A stretch of 64,000 nucleotides of DNA, from assembly GCA_907165065.1 (NCBI GenBank), contig OU015544.1:558001-622000 (forward strand). The letters are read 5' to 3'. Below, one piece after another: positions 55,101-64,000 of the stretch (position 1 is the stretch's first letter; each line of letters begins with the position of its first letter). The notes beneath the pieces are model-generated. The model made no database searches. It was given only the letters and a program-made list of their open reading frames with translations, and had not been told where the DNA came from. A program made the translations under genes and the position numbers. This DNA comes from Caprimulgus europaeus (taxonomy: Eukaryota > Chordata > Aves > Caprimulgiformes > Caprimulgidae).

Positions 55101-58100
55101 TCAGTGGCAGAAAAGGTAAGGTTTTAATTTTCAGTTTTGTGCCTCTAATGTAATCTCTACTGTTACTAAATGTAGGGAAGGAAACTCCTTATCTGCAGAG
55201 CAGTCCCCCCAGACCAGGCGAGCTCACAGCAATGTAACGTTGCTGTCTTTTTGACCTGATAGTCTAAGAAAAGGATTAGTGGCTGACTTTGGTTTAGAAG
55301 ATTTGTTTGAACGTTAATTAGTTATTAACTAACACTTCCCGAGATCTGTGCTGCCTGTCCCTGTGTGCAGCCAGCAATATTTGGGGTCAGGTGTGCGCCC
55401 CCTGTCACGCTGGCATCCTGGCCGGTCGGGCCCTCGAGGTGCCCGCCACCTCTGCAGGCTCACTGTAAATGGGAAGCGTGATTAAAGCAGAGCTGTCCCC
55501 TTGGCACGTGTGCTCCTTGTCCTGGTGCAAAGATGAAACTGAATCCTCACACTGATCCCCCGGACCAGGCGTGGGCCGCAGCCAGGCAGCCGATTCCTCG
55601 CGGTGAGGTGCCGCCCGCGCCTCCTCCTCCTCCTCTCTTCGTGTTTTACCTCGCCTGTCCTGACGCCTCAGTCCTGCGTGCACTCGAGGTTTGCTCACGC
55701 TGTGCTCCGAGTAGCAGCAAGAACATCGTGACATGGCTGAGAATGAGAGCAGAGAGACAGGAGCTGTCACATCCCACGGGCTGCTCCGTCCACACCTCAG
55801 CTGCCAGCAGAAGTTGGGTGTTTTTAAGCAGCACCTCAAGCTTGTCAGCCACGGTGCTGTTGGAAAAGGTCCTTGGTCATGGACGTGTGGTGACTGGGGG
55901 GGTCTCAGGGCAGTGGGCAGCACCACTCTGGCTGTGCCTGGGTTTTGCCCTTGGCTGCTGCCACAGCAGTTGCAGATGAGCTGTTGGGTCTTTGGCCAGC
56001 ACTACAGCCTTCCTCACAGCCAAGTTCTGCCTCCCCTGTCTGGCTGCTACAGCAGGAGCAGAGTTCAGTGATCCTGCCCTGCTTGGGTGGCAGGGGCTGG
56101 GCTGAGCCTGGTGGGTTGTCTCTGGTACAGGTAGCCCCAGGTGTAGCTTCTCTGCAGTAGCTTTCCTGCTCTCCCTCCTCGTCCCCACGTGTTCAGGCAG
56201 TCCAGAAGGAGCGTGGCTGTGCTGGCTGTGGGGTGTGACGAGGGGCTCTCCCCAGCCCTCTGGGCATGGTGTGGTTTTTCTGAAACCACATCTCTTGGGG
56301 CATTCCTGTGTGGAGCTTTTCTTCCTCCTTTCCAGCATGACTGCAGCTTGCTAGAGCCAGAGCCAGAGCCAGGCTTGTTGTCTGGCTTGCCTGTGGTTTC
56401 ATCTGTCAAAGAAATGAACAGCTCGCGTTGGGGACATACGCAAGGTGACAGGGAACATGAGCAGCGGCTGCTGAGATGGCTGAAGGCAGCAGAGGCTGCT
56501 TAAGGTAGCTCTGTTACCTGCTGCCTTTTGGAACGGGTCTGCTTCCCTTGCGTTTCTTGCTCTTTCACCATGTCCTAATTCGACTTTGACAGTCATCTCT
56601 GAGGCAGGTTTGCTGTTGGCAGTTATAATCTGGAGCAGGAGTGTGACCCTCTGGGGACACTTCAGCAGGACGTGTTGCTGCAGCCTTGTGTTGCACTCCA
56701 CTGGCATGTGAGGGGATGTAGAGTTTCCATCCCTGTTCTCCTATGTGGTGAGGGTTGGGTGCCTTTTCTGGGCTGCTGGAGCAGTTGGGGCTGATGGGTG
56801 AGAACTGGCTGTGATAGCTTTAGGTCTTCAAGCCACAGCGCCAGTCTGCATTTCGGGAGGTTGAGCTGCCATCTCCCCTGGAGCACGGCTGGGACTGAGG
56901 AGGTGAGGAGGAGGGAAGAGACCTGCCAGGTGGAGCTGGCTGGGGGACTGCAGCTTGGTGCTCAGCTGCCTTGGGTGTCAACCTGGCTTTGAGTCGCTGG
57001 ACCCCGTGCAGCCTTTCAGAAAGGCTGTTCCCGCTGCCTGGGACAGCCCCAGCCCACTCTGTCTGCACTGCCTGCGAGTGGGTGCCTGGGAGCACCCAGC
57101 TAGAACCTCCACCTGTGGCTGTGGGGGTCCAGCAGCCAGGTGTGCTGGCCACAGCCAGGACAGCCACGCTGTGAACGCAGCCTGTGAGGCGTGACGCCCG
57201 CTCCCTTCCAGTGTCCCCTGCCCAGGGTGGGTGCTCTGCTCCCAGGCTCAGGGCAAGGGGGTCTCTCCCTCTCTCTAAAGCTGTCATCTGCAACTCTTTC
57301 CACTGTTCCAGCTTACCTTGGCAGCACTTTGGTCCTTTTTAGTGTGGTCCCCAGCCTGGTTTGGTGGGTGTAGGCAGCTTCCTAGATGTTATCAGCTCTC
57401 TGACATTATCTGCCTTATAGGAAAGAAAAGGCACCACTGCAGGAGCTCCCGGCCCCGTGACACCTCTGTCTAGAGGAGCGTTTGAAATGTCGTCACCTTT
57501 TTCCTGACTAAAATTGCTTGGGCAAAGCCTCGCCCTGGCACCGTGGGATCTCTGGGAAGTATTTTGGAGATGAAGAGGGTGGCCAGATGCGGGCAGGGGT
57601 GTGGGAGCTGTTTGTGTGCCTGTGGAGTAACCTGGCTGCCATGTGACGCGCAGCTTCGCAATGCAGCTGCCATCCCTTCCCCTCCCTCCTCTCCTGGCTG
57701 AGCAGCAGCGTGCCAGGAGGTGCGTTAGGAGCTGTGTAACATGTTGGTGCAGAGGTTACAGCTGCCTCTGGGCCACAAAGCACCACACACCCATTTCTTT
57801 TAATTAAGAGGCTGCTTAAGACTAAGCTGAGTGTGTTGTACGCTGACCCATCCTTCCTGCTCTCCTCCCCTCTCCTCTGCGCACATGGTTTGTGGAAGAT
57901 GCAAACCCCACGAGGAAGCCAGAGCGCGTAATCCTGGTGTGAGGGGAAGGGCCTGGCACATCTACTCTGGTAAACACCGAGTGCTGAATGAAACACTTGC
58001 TGCCTTTTAACCCCTGGTTCGCTTGGGTTGGCCAGGGGACAGCTGTGATGTGTGATCCAGTCTCTCCAGCCATTTGGAGAGGACCACCCATTTGCTCAGA

Positions 58101-61100
58101 CCTTGTCTAAACCCCTCTCTTCTCGCCCAGAGCACCCGTCTGGCATGGCACTGATGAATGGCAGCGGCCCGCACGAGAGCCTCAAGGGTGAGAAGGATGC
58201 CAGGCAGAACGGCCACGAGGAGGCTGACCCGGGGGAAGATGGGAACGACCAGGAGGTCATTGTCATACAGGACACAGGATTCACCGTCAAGATCTGTGCA
58301 CCGGGGATAGAGCCCTTCTCCCTGCAGGTACCTCCCTTCGCTGGCTGGGGAGGGGAGTGGAGGTGGCACTGGAGGAGGAGGAGGGGAGCAGTTGAGCCAG
58401 GGCACACACGGCACTGTCTCTTCATGGGATGATGCTCCTTTGGCTTAACCTGGGTTTGAAACAGTGACAGCCGCTAGCGCAGCCCAGGGAGCTCAAGCAC
58501 CAGTGTGAAGATCAAGAGAAGGATGCAGTCTCTACTCCCCCTCTGCACAGAGAATTCTCTGTGTGTCATGTGGACAGTGACATGTGCTGCCAGATCAGGA
58601 TGGGCATTGACATGCCTAGCTGATACTCTGATGTAGCTTGGTACTTCACTGGAAGCCATTTGAATGAAGTGTCTCTAATTCTGGGGAGAGGCATCTGGAG
58701 TCTAAACCCAGTGGGAAGTCTTATCTCCCCAAGAGTAGCAGAGATTGCAGTGATATTACATCCCCTGTGGAACTACCTGTATCTTAGCCTAGGTTTTTTC
58801 TCCTTTAAATCCCCTTGGCTGTTAGCTTTAATAGGCTAATAATAGCAGGCCGTGTTGTTTACAGCAGCCTCTGTAAACTACCCAGAGTCCTCCTGGCTTG
58901 AGAGCAGTGTCAGTGGTGCTGGAGCCGGCGCAGGGAGGCAGGAGAGCAGCCCTGGTGCACAGGCCGGGGCGGTTTCTTGCATCATGGGAGCTCCTGCTTG
59001 CAGGCAGCGTGCCTGGAGGTGTGGCACTGGCATGGGTGTGTGGCAGATCAGGTGGAGGAAATGGTCTGTTTTCCATGAGCATCGCTCAGAGCCTCGCCAC
59101 AAGTGCACAGTGTGAATGGAGAAAGGAAGAGCCCTTGGTTCCCCTACCACCTTCTGTTCCTTCGCTGCCCTCTCTGCCACCTCTGTCCTATGCAGAGTGC
59201 TTTGCACAGTACCAGGCTGACACCTCTGGGTGCCAGGGCCTGTGGGGTGGAGCTGGGGTGGCCAACCCTGTTGGAGGTGGCAGTGCTCTCCCAGCAGGGA
59301 CAGAGGTGATCTTCTGGGAGGGAGAGCTAGAGTCTGCCTTTCCAAGCCTGGAGAGTTACAAAAAGTGTTTGATTCAGCAGCAGAGGGACAAAGTTTGGCA
59401 AGAAAGTGCGTGCAGACTGGGATAACTGTCTGGGTTCTTCCCTTCTTAAGGTCTCTCCTCAGGAGATGGTGCAAGAGATCCACCAAGTTCTGATGGACCG
59501 CGAGGATACCTGCCATCGGACCTGCTTCTCTCTGCAGCTGGATGGCAATGTCCTCGATAACTTTGCTGAGCTGAAAACTATTGAAGGACTGCAGGAGGGC
59601 TCGCTGCTGAAAGTGGTGGAAGGCAAGTTCCTGCAGACCTAGGGAGGGAATGAGCGAGGGTGTTCGTAGGGAGTGGTTTTGGCCACCTGGCAGCCCTTTG
59701 CTGTGGCTCCTTTTTGAGACCCCTGTGCTGCAGGAGTAAGGAACTGTGTGATTCCTGTTTCTTTCCTCCCTTTTTGCTCTTCAGAGCCATACACAGTGCG
59801 AGAAGCCAGGATACATGTGCGTCACATTCGGGACCTTCTGAAGAGTCTTGACCCATCAGATGCTTTCAATGGTGTGGACTGCAATTCATTGTCCTTCCTG
59901 AGTGTCTTCACTGAAGGAGACCTGGGAGGTACGGGGCAAAAAGGCTTCTCTGGTGTGGTCAGTGTTTTCATTCCCCTGACTCCATCGTAACAATCAGTTG
60001 TCCCACGTCATTCAGGAGTGCAGAGAAGCACTCAGAGCACTTCTGTGTTCCTCTGTGAATAATTACTAGAGGAGGCAATGCTGCCTTTTTCAGCACTGAC
60101 TTCTGTCTCTGTCCATTCTAGACAGTGGAAAACGGAAGAAGAAAGGCACTGAAATGGAACAAATTGACTGCACCCCTCCTGAACATATCCTGCCAGGTAG
60201 CAAAGAGAGACCCCTGTGTGCCCTTCAGCCCCAGAACAGAGACTGGAAGGTAGAGTTCTCCTGTGTCATTAAAACAGCTATTGGCACATTCCTTGCAGCA
60301 GACTGGTGTTTGGGGATTGAAAGCTGCACTGAAGTGGACTTTGGGATTTGCTCTGCTTGATGCTTAATGAGTGCTGGAGTAGCACTGCTTAGCCAAAAGA
60401 ATAAAGTCCAAGAGCTTGTGTGCAAAACACTGGACACTGAGTCAGGACCTCTGCAGAGTGTGAAATGGCCAGTCTTGTTGGGAGGGGTGGCAGGGAAGGG
60501 AGAGCAGCGCTGCTCTGCAAAGTCCTGGAGACAGGATCTGCAGATCACTACAAACTACCCTTGGCTTTTCCATACCCTCCCACTTGGATTCCGGTTTAGA
60601 AGCTGCCATTTGAAAACCAGTACAGCAAGAAATCCATGGCTGGTGCAGCCCAGAGGCCCCGGGTGTCTGTTTGTACCTGTGTCTCATGATGTGAGAGGCA
60701 GCAAACTGAGGCAGCTCAGTGGACTGCAAACGGCTCGAGGAAGCTGTGCTCTCGAGACCAGGGGTTTTTGTAAGCTCTGTTTCTGGAACCAAGTGAGGGT
60801 GGCAGGTAAAAGGAATCTGGCATGTAGATCAGATGGCTCTGTAACTCAAGGGAATTAATTCCTGCTGACAGGAATTGCTTCTGTTCTGTTCTCCTGTAGC
60901 CTTTGCAGTGCCTAAAGGTATTGACGATGAGTGGCTGGAACCCTCCGCCCGGTAACCGGAAGATGCACGGGGACCTCATGTATTTGTACGTCATCACGGT
61001 GGAGGATCGGCACGTCAGCATCACGGCATCCACCCGAGGCTTTTACTTGAATCAGTGAGTAACTGAGATTCTGTCCTGATCCTGCAGCTGGGAGCTTGTG

Positions 61101-64000
61101 ATGGCCGACTGGAAAAGAGCCCACAAGCAAACAATTGCTGGTTTGTTTTGGTTTTTTTAGTGGAAAATAGCCAATTTTCATTTGCTACTCGCATGGGTTT
61201 GTAGGAGTTGCTATACTGGATTGGGCTGTTCAGTTGTGCCTGGTGCCATTTCTCCACAGTGGATAAATGCCTGATGCTTTAGGGAAAGTTTAAACATCCC
61301 GTAATGTCATCAGCTAATTAAAGCATTTTGAGTTGGGAAGGAATTCCTTCCTGACCATTGCAACTATCTCATTTTGCCCTAAAGCAAAAGCACAGCCTGT
61401 CAGAACTTCCTCAGCAGGGCACAGATTTGACTAGATTCATTTTTTTTTTTTTAATATATTTTAAATCGTGACTGTGAGAGGCTGGTGGGGTGGCTGTGCT
61501 GGGCCTGTCAGGGTGGCTCTGTGGAGGGAGCTGCAGGCTCTGTTCAGCCCAGTAGCCTGTAACAGACTATTGAGTTGAGGGTGGATGGGAGAGAACTTCA
61601 GAGCAACAAACCCTGCTGTACCTGGGCAACCATCAGCTTGGAAACATCTTTGGGTGGCCTTGATCCTGCAATCCAGATAATTGCCTGGGCAACCATAGCT
61701 GCATGTTTGAAATACAAGGTTATAATTCACAGAAGGAGAATGAAGCTGCCTAAAGAGAAGGAGAGCTTAAAATATTGAAGATAAAATCCAAGCACATTTC
61801 TACCTTCTGTCTCATTATGAAGTGGAAATGCTCTGTGTTAAACTGGCTCATGGAAGCAGTAATTTCTAGTCTGTAGTTTTCCCTCAGATCTGTAAAAATA
61901 GTGTTAAAAGTAATGAGTCTAAAGGTAGACATCTGAGTGCAGGTCCCAGGAGACCCAAGTGGGACAATGAAACAAGTGGCCTTTTTTGTTTGGCAAAATG
62001 TGACCTGGAGAAGGGGATGTGTTGGTGTGCTCCTGGCAGGTCTGGTGCTCAGCCTTCCAGCCGGGAGATGCGGTATCTTGAGAGGACACCGACAGTTTGG
62101 TGTAGTTGATGCTGTTACCATTGGGTTCTCTGATAAGCAAAGGCCCTTTTGGTGTGTTTGGGAAGCTCTGTCAAATCAGTCCTTCCCAACTATAAAAATC
62201 CAAGCCTTCCTTGAACCTGGTGGTGGCTGAAGAAGGTGTAAATTAAATTTGCTGTGCAAGCCATTGGAGTTTTTAGCTGTATCTCATGTGGAGAGGCCGG
62301 AGAGGGCCCTTGCAGCCCATTTGCTGCTGTACCATGTGGCCCCTGTTTTGCAAGGAAGGGCACACTGTGCAGTGCATATATGGAAAGCTCTTTCATGTAC
62401 CATGTTCTAGGGTGTGGGGATTCTCAGGGAGGACTATAGCTTGTGACTCTGCTTCTTTTCTCTCTTGCAGGTCTACTGCGTACAACTTCAATCCCAAACC
62501 TGCAAACCCCAGTTTTCTCAGTCATTCCTTGGTGGAACTACTTAACCAGATCAGCCCTACCTTCAAAAAAAACTTCTCTGCTCTGCAGAAGAAACGGTAG
62601 CAGCACTTTTTCCTCTCTAGTTGCCTTGAGTAGTCTGTTGTGAAGTTGCTTGGTGAGGCTCAGCTCTGTGGCTGGTTCTGTGGGAACTGGATGCCACTCT
62701 GATGTACCAAGGATTGCAATGCCTGCTTTCTCTGAGCTCACATCGTGGTGGGGTGGCTGGGACATGTGAGTCTATGCAGCAAGGACCACAAACCACCTGG
62801 CTAAGTGTCATGGCAGCACCCTGCTGTAACTGGCTTTCCCTCGCTCGGAACGGAGCTGTCAGAGCTGGTGTGACCTGTCTGCTCTTGTTCAGCACGGCGG
62901 TACCAGGCCAGTGGAAGCCCAGAGCCCTGATCTTCATCCACTGGATGGTTTCTCCTGGCTGTAGCTCCCAGGTGGCTCTTGCCTACAGCATGCATGTTTA
63001 CAGATTTTGGTCCTGCCTAAAGGAAAGGGTAGGGGACAAAACAGCTTTCTGTTGCCAGGGGAGTGTCAGTTGTGGGGCTCACCTGGAATTCAACGCGCTC
63101 CGTCCCTGCTGAGAAACTGAACGCGTGGGGCAGTTTGTGCAGTGGCAGAGAAAGCCCAGAGATGGACTGCAGTGTTCATGAGAGGGAAACTGCTGATACA
63201 TGGACCAGCTCCTGAGCTGTGGGTCTCCTTGCTGAGTCTGTGTGTTGGCTGTGTGCCTTGTAGGAGACTTGGTGACTCCTAGCTAGCCAGGCAGCAGGGA
63301 GTTAATAGGAAGCATGGCCACACGCTGCAGCAGTGGCTGGGCTGGTAACCTGATCAGTGGGTACTGCTCCCCTGAATCAAAAAGAGACTGAAGCATAAAA
63401 TATCAGGGAAAGTAACACACGAGGGCTTTGTGTAGACTTATGGTGGAGAGAGACTAATTATTTTAAACATGTCTGTGCATGTTCATTTTCTCTAATTTCC
63501 TCTTGCTCCTATAATAATAATAAAACAATAATGTATTGTTTTTATTCTCCTGTCCTTGCTGCAGGGACCATTTATTCTGCTCCAGGACAGTGGGTCCTGT
63601 GCAAAGCCTGTCATTCTTCAGAGTACACTTAATGAACTGCCTCGGCTCAGCAGGGTGCAAATTGACAGGCACATTGTGTGGCTTTCAGGAGCTCTGCTTC
63701 TGCTCTCATTAAGAAGATGAAAGTGACACTAGACAAGGGCTGGAAATTAGCAGTGGCCTCCAGCCACCATTGTGACTATCTGGCCATTTAAAACTGATTA
63801 TATTGTATTGCTTCTTGGGCCAGAAGTAAATACAGATGAGACTCCAGCACCTGCTGAGAACAGATTACACAAGAGGCCATTCGGTGATGCTTGTTTTTTC
63901 ACTTCATTAGTGGTTGTGTGCTGTGGTCTGGCTTTATAGTGCAACACATATGGACTGGTGTGAAAGCTGAGGGCCAGTCTGAGGTGGCCAGCTGGGAATG
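46013..64000 (+). CDS. CLUH: CLUH, clustered mitochondria protein homologue, 5' part (partial)
   Basis: Seven exons (46013-46130, 58131-58327, 59451-59622, 59785-59928, 60122-60249, 60900-61054, 62471-62596) join in phase into 346 codons plus two bases. From residue about 69 onward they track human CLUH closely ([86 protein letters not shown]). CLUH is a cytosolic RNA-binding protein that binds and stabilises or helps translate nuclear mRNAs for mitochondrial proteins; loss causes mitochondria to cluster. The window covers the N-terminal CLU region and the start of the GSKIP-like region. The central CLU domain and C-terminal TPR repeats lie to the right. The next expected exon (VQRHPFERIATPF in human) was not found before 64000. 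Confidence 0.95.
46731..46739 (+). promoter_or_regulatory. CLUH: ERR-type element TGAAGGTCA
   Basis: Consensus site 600 bases into intron 1. It is immediately followed by an inverted near-match (CACCTTCACC), giving a palindromic GGTGAAGGTCACCTTCACC block. Confidence 0.45.
50634..50642 (-). promoter_or_regulatory. ERR-type element TGAAGGTCA (minus strand)
   Basis: Consensus site within CLUH intron 1. Confidence 0.35.
52891..52899 (+). promoter_or_regulatory. ERR-type element TGAAGGTCA
   Basis: Consensus site in a local CG-richer patch of CLUH intron 1, about 300 bases before the open frame at 53200. Confidence 0.4.
53200..54201 (+). CDS. Unrecognised open reading frame, 333 aa, inside CLUH intron 1
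   Basis: An ATG in good context (GTCATGGGG) opens a frame that runs to TGA at 54199-54201. I do not recognise the protein. The first 80 or so codons look the most gene-like: [20 protein letters not shown], then a [10 protein letters not shown] stretch resembling an acidic dileucine sorting signal, then [20 protein letters not shown], with C/G-ending wobble in most Asn, Phe, Ile and Glu codons. MGN plus a Cys pair could support N-terminal lipidation, although Phe at position 6 is not ideal for myristoylation. The remainder is low complexity (Gly/Ala/Pro/Ser) with a Lys/Arg run near residue 280. A donor CCTG|GTGAGG at 53902/53903 is in phase 1, the phase that CLUH exon 2 accepts. It may be a nested gene, an alternative CLUH first exon, or chance. 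Confidence 0.35.
   Translation: MGNGLFANCCRHVTELIFQTRSFNSPDERSPLLPKPPASCAVCPEVPEAAQCAGPYPDIIPSEVVTGSLQKCTEYIQDLSEAKSEEGAVAGCDKSCCRGGVGAAGPIRQAEASRAVAVLPADLGEGLLAHARSLEACQSCVKLEDSGFSPRSCRREEHVAPADGGDAAPGARPAGQGRGEGRAALDLGAALAGLDGVAKHRGAAPSPGSPATPSSGSSGTSLPARRTAVPPFPPGEVSPEARDTSTGFVVTDPAACPGSRSSCDPDSQAQALPSKQQQKKKRKKKKVTLLGAQQHSAPLHFKCFWLKHCLAVTGAGGCVCPWGGAGRRRGEAR
54776..54784 (+). promoter_or_regulatory. ERR/SF-1 type element TCAAGGTCA
   Basis: Consensus site in CLUH intron 1, about 575 bases after the end of the open frame at 53200-54201. Confidence 0.35.
58131..58327 (+). CDS. CLUH: CLUH exon 2
   Basis: Acceptor CTCTTCTCGCCCAG|AGCACC and donor CCTGCAG|GTACCT. It encodes [20 protein letters not shown] and ends [10 protein letters not shown]. 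ATGs at 58145 and 58154 align with the canonical human start (MLLNGDCPESLKK), so a transcript lacking exon 1 could start here. Residues from [10 protein letters not shown] onward are nearly invariant with human. Confidence 0.95.
58328..59450. other. CLUH intron 2
   Basis: 1.1 kb, GTACCT to CTTCTTAAG. It shows no repeat or second gene. Confidence 0.7.
59451..59622 (+). CDS. CLUH: CLUH exon 3, followed by a GC donor
   Basis: Acceptor CCCTTCTTAAG|GTCTCT. It encodes [20 protein letters not shown] through EGSLLKVVE plus G. To keep the conserved VVEEPYTV join, the donor must be GGAAG|GCAAGT, a GC-AG intron with otherwise perfect donor context. Retention of the 162-bp intron would add GKFLQT and stop at 59640-59642. 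Confidence 0.95.
59785..59928 (+). CDS. CLUH: CLUH exon 4
   Basis: Acceptor TTGCTCTTCAG|AGCCATAC and donor GGGAG|GTACGG. It encodes [20 protein letters not shown] through SVFTEGDLG plus G, nearly identical to human. Confidence 0.95.
60122..60249 (+). CDS. CLUH: CLUH exon 5
   Basis: Acceptor CCATTCTAG|ACAGTGG and donor TGGAAG|GTAGAG. It encodes [20 protein letters not shown] through [11 protein letters not shown]. The lysine/arginine patch (KRKKK) is one Lys longer than I recall for human. Confidence 0.95.
60250..60899. other. CLUH intron 5
   Basis: 650 bp, GTAGAG to CTCCTGTAG. Nothing recognisable. Confidence 0.7.
60900..61054 (+). CDS. CLUH: CLUH exon 6
   Basis: Acceptor TTCTCCTGTAG|CCTTTGC and donor AATCA|GTGAGT. 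It encodes [20 protein letters not shown] through STRGFYLN plus CA, nearly identical to human. Confidence 0.95.
61055..62470. other. CLUH intron 6
   Basis: 1.4 kb, GTGAGT to TCTTGCAG. It contains a T-rich run followed by an AT patch at 61439-61466 and otherwise nothing recognisable. Confidence 0.7.
62471..62596 (+). CDS. CLUH: CLUH exon 7, last in window
   Basis: Acceptor CTCTCTTGCAG|GTCTACTG and donor AAACG|GTAGCA. It encodes [20 protein letters not shown] through KNFSALQKK plus two bases of an Arg codon, the beginning of the GSKIP-like part of CLUH. Apparent read-through past the donor meets TAG at once. Confidence 0.95.
62597..64000. other. CLUH intron 7 (part)
   Basis: Starts GTAGCA. 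A short ATA-rich microsatellite lies at 63508-63535. No further CLUH exon was found before the window ends. Confidence 0.65.

Larger units (their letters stand above)
46131..58130. other. CLUH intron 1 (12 kb)
   Basis: This is the largest intron of the window. Its first 800 bases are CpG island. It holds the unrecognised open frame 53200-54201, several ERR-type motifs, AT-rich blocks at 51490-51590 and 55060-55345, and a GC-rich patch at 52540-52960 with a TATTTATAT motif at 52697-52705. I saw no CR1 copy and no credible RNA gene. Confidence 0.55.

Overview
This looks like about 64 kb of bird nuclear DNA. The evidence is two copies of CR1 retroposon ends, compact GC-rich introns, strong CpG islands, and coding exons that read as vertebrate proteins. 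The exons give the order RAP1GAP2 (minus strand) - CCDC92B (plus) - CLUH (plus), which matches the neighbourhood of human 17p13.3. By synteny I expect an avian microchromosome (chicken chr19-like), but the species cannot be named from the sequence. There is no bacterial, phage or CRISPR content. All gene identities come from reading spliced exons by eye; no search was run.

Region 1 (1-24,100, minus strand) is the 5' part of RAP1GAP2, a Rap1 GTPase-activating protein. Four coding exons join in phase: 23870-23821, 21501-21385, 9855-9730 and 6645-6610. The gene continues beyond the left edge. Exon 3 carries the [12 protein letters not shown] start, which matches the short human form and contains its 14-3-3/kinase site. 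Exons 1 and 2 would add an 83-residue N-terminal extension driven from a CpG island near 24 kb. A second CpG island near 17.7 kb, next to an inverted CR1 pair, looks like an internal promoter for the short form. The introns hold a 116-bp TAAAA array, a CR1 fragment, homopolymer runs and AT-rich blocks that look like conserved non-coding elements.

Region 2 (24,100-28,560) is intergenic between divergent genes and contains a good CTCF-like motif at 26,541-26,559.

Region 3 (28,560-about 43,800, plus strand) is CCDC92B. It has a CpG-island promoter with a probable non-coding first exon ending at 29,155, then three coding exons (34855-34984, 39137-39184, 40347-41005) giving a 278-residue coiled-coil protein, then a long 3' UTR.

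Region 4 (45,500-64,000, plus strand) is the 5' part of CLUH, the cytosolic RNA-binding protein that supports mRNAs for mitochondrial proteins. Exon 1 lies in a CpG island; a 12-kb first intron follows, then six exons to 62,596 (347 codons so far); the gene leaves the window on the right. Three items stand out: a GC-AG intron after exon 3, a cluster of ERR-type TNAAGGTCA sites around the promoter and intron 1, and an unrecognised 334-codon open frame at 53,200-54,201 inside intron 1. That frame is the best candidate here for something undescribed, either a nested gene or an alternative CLUH first exon.
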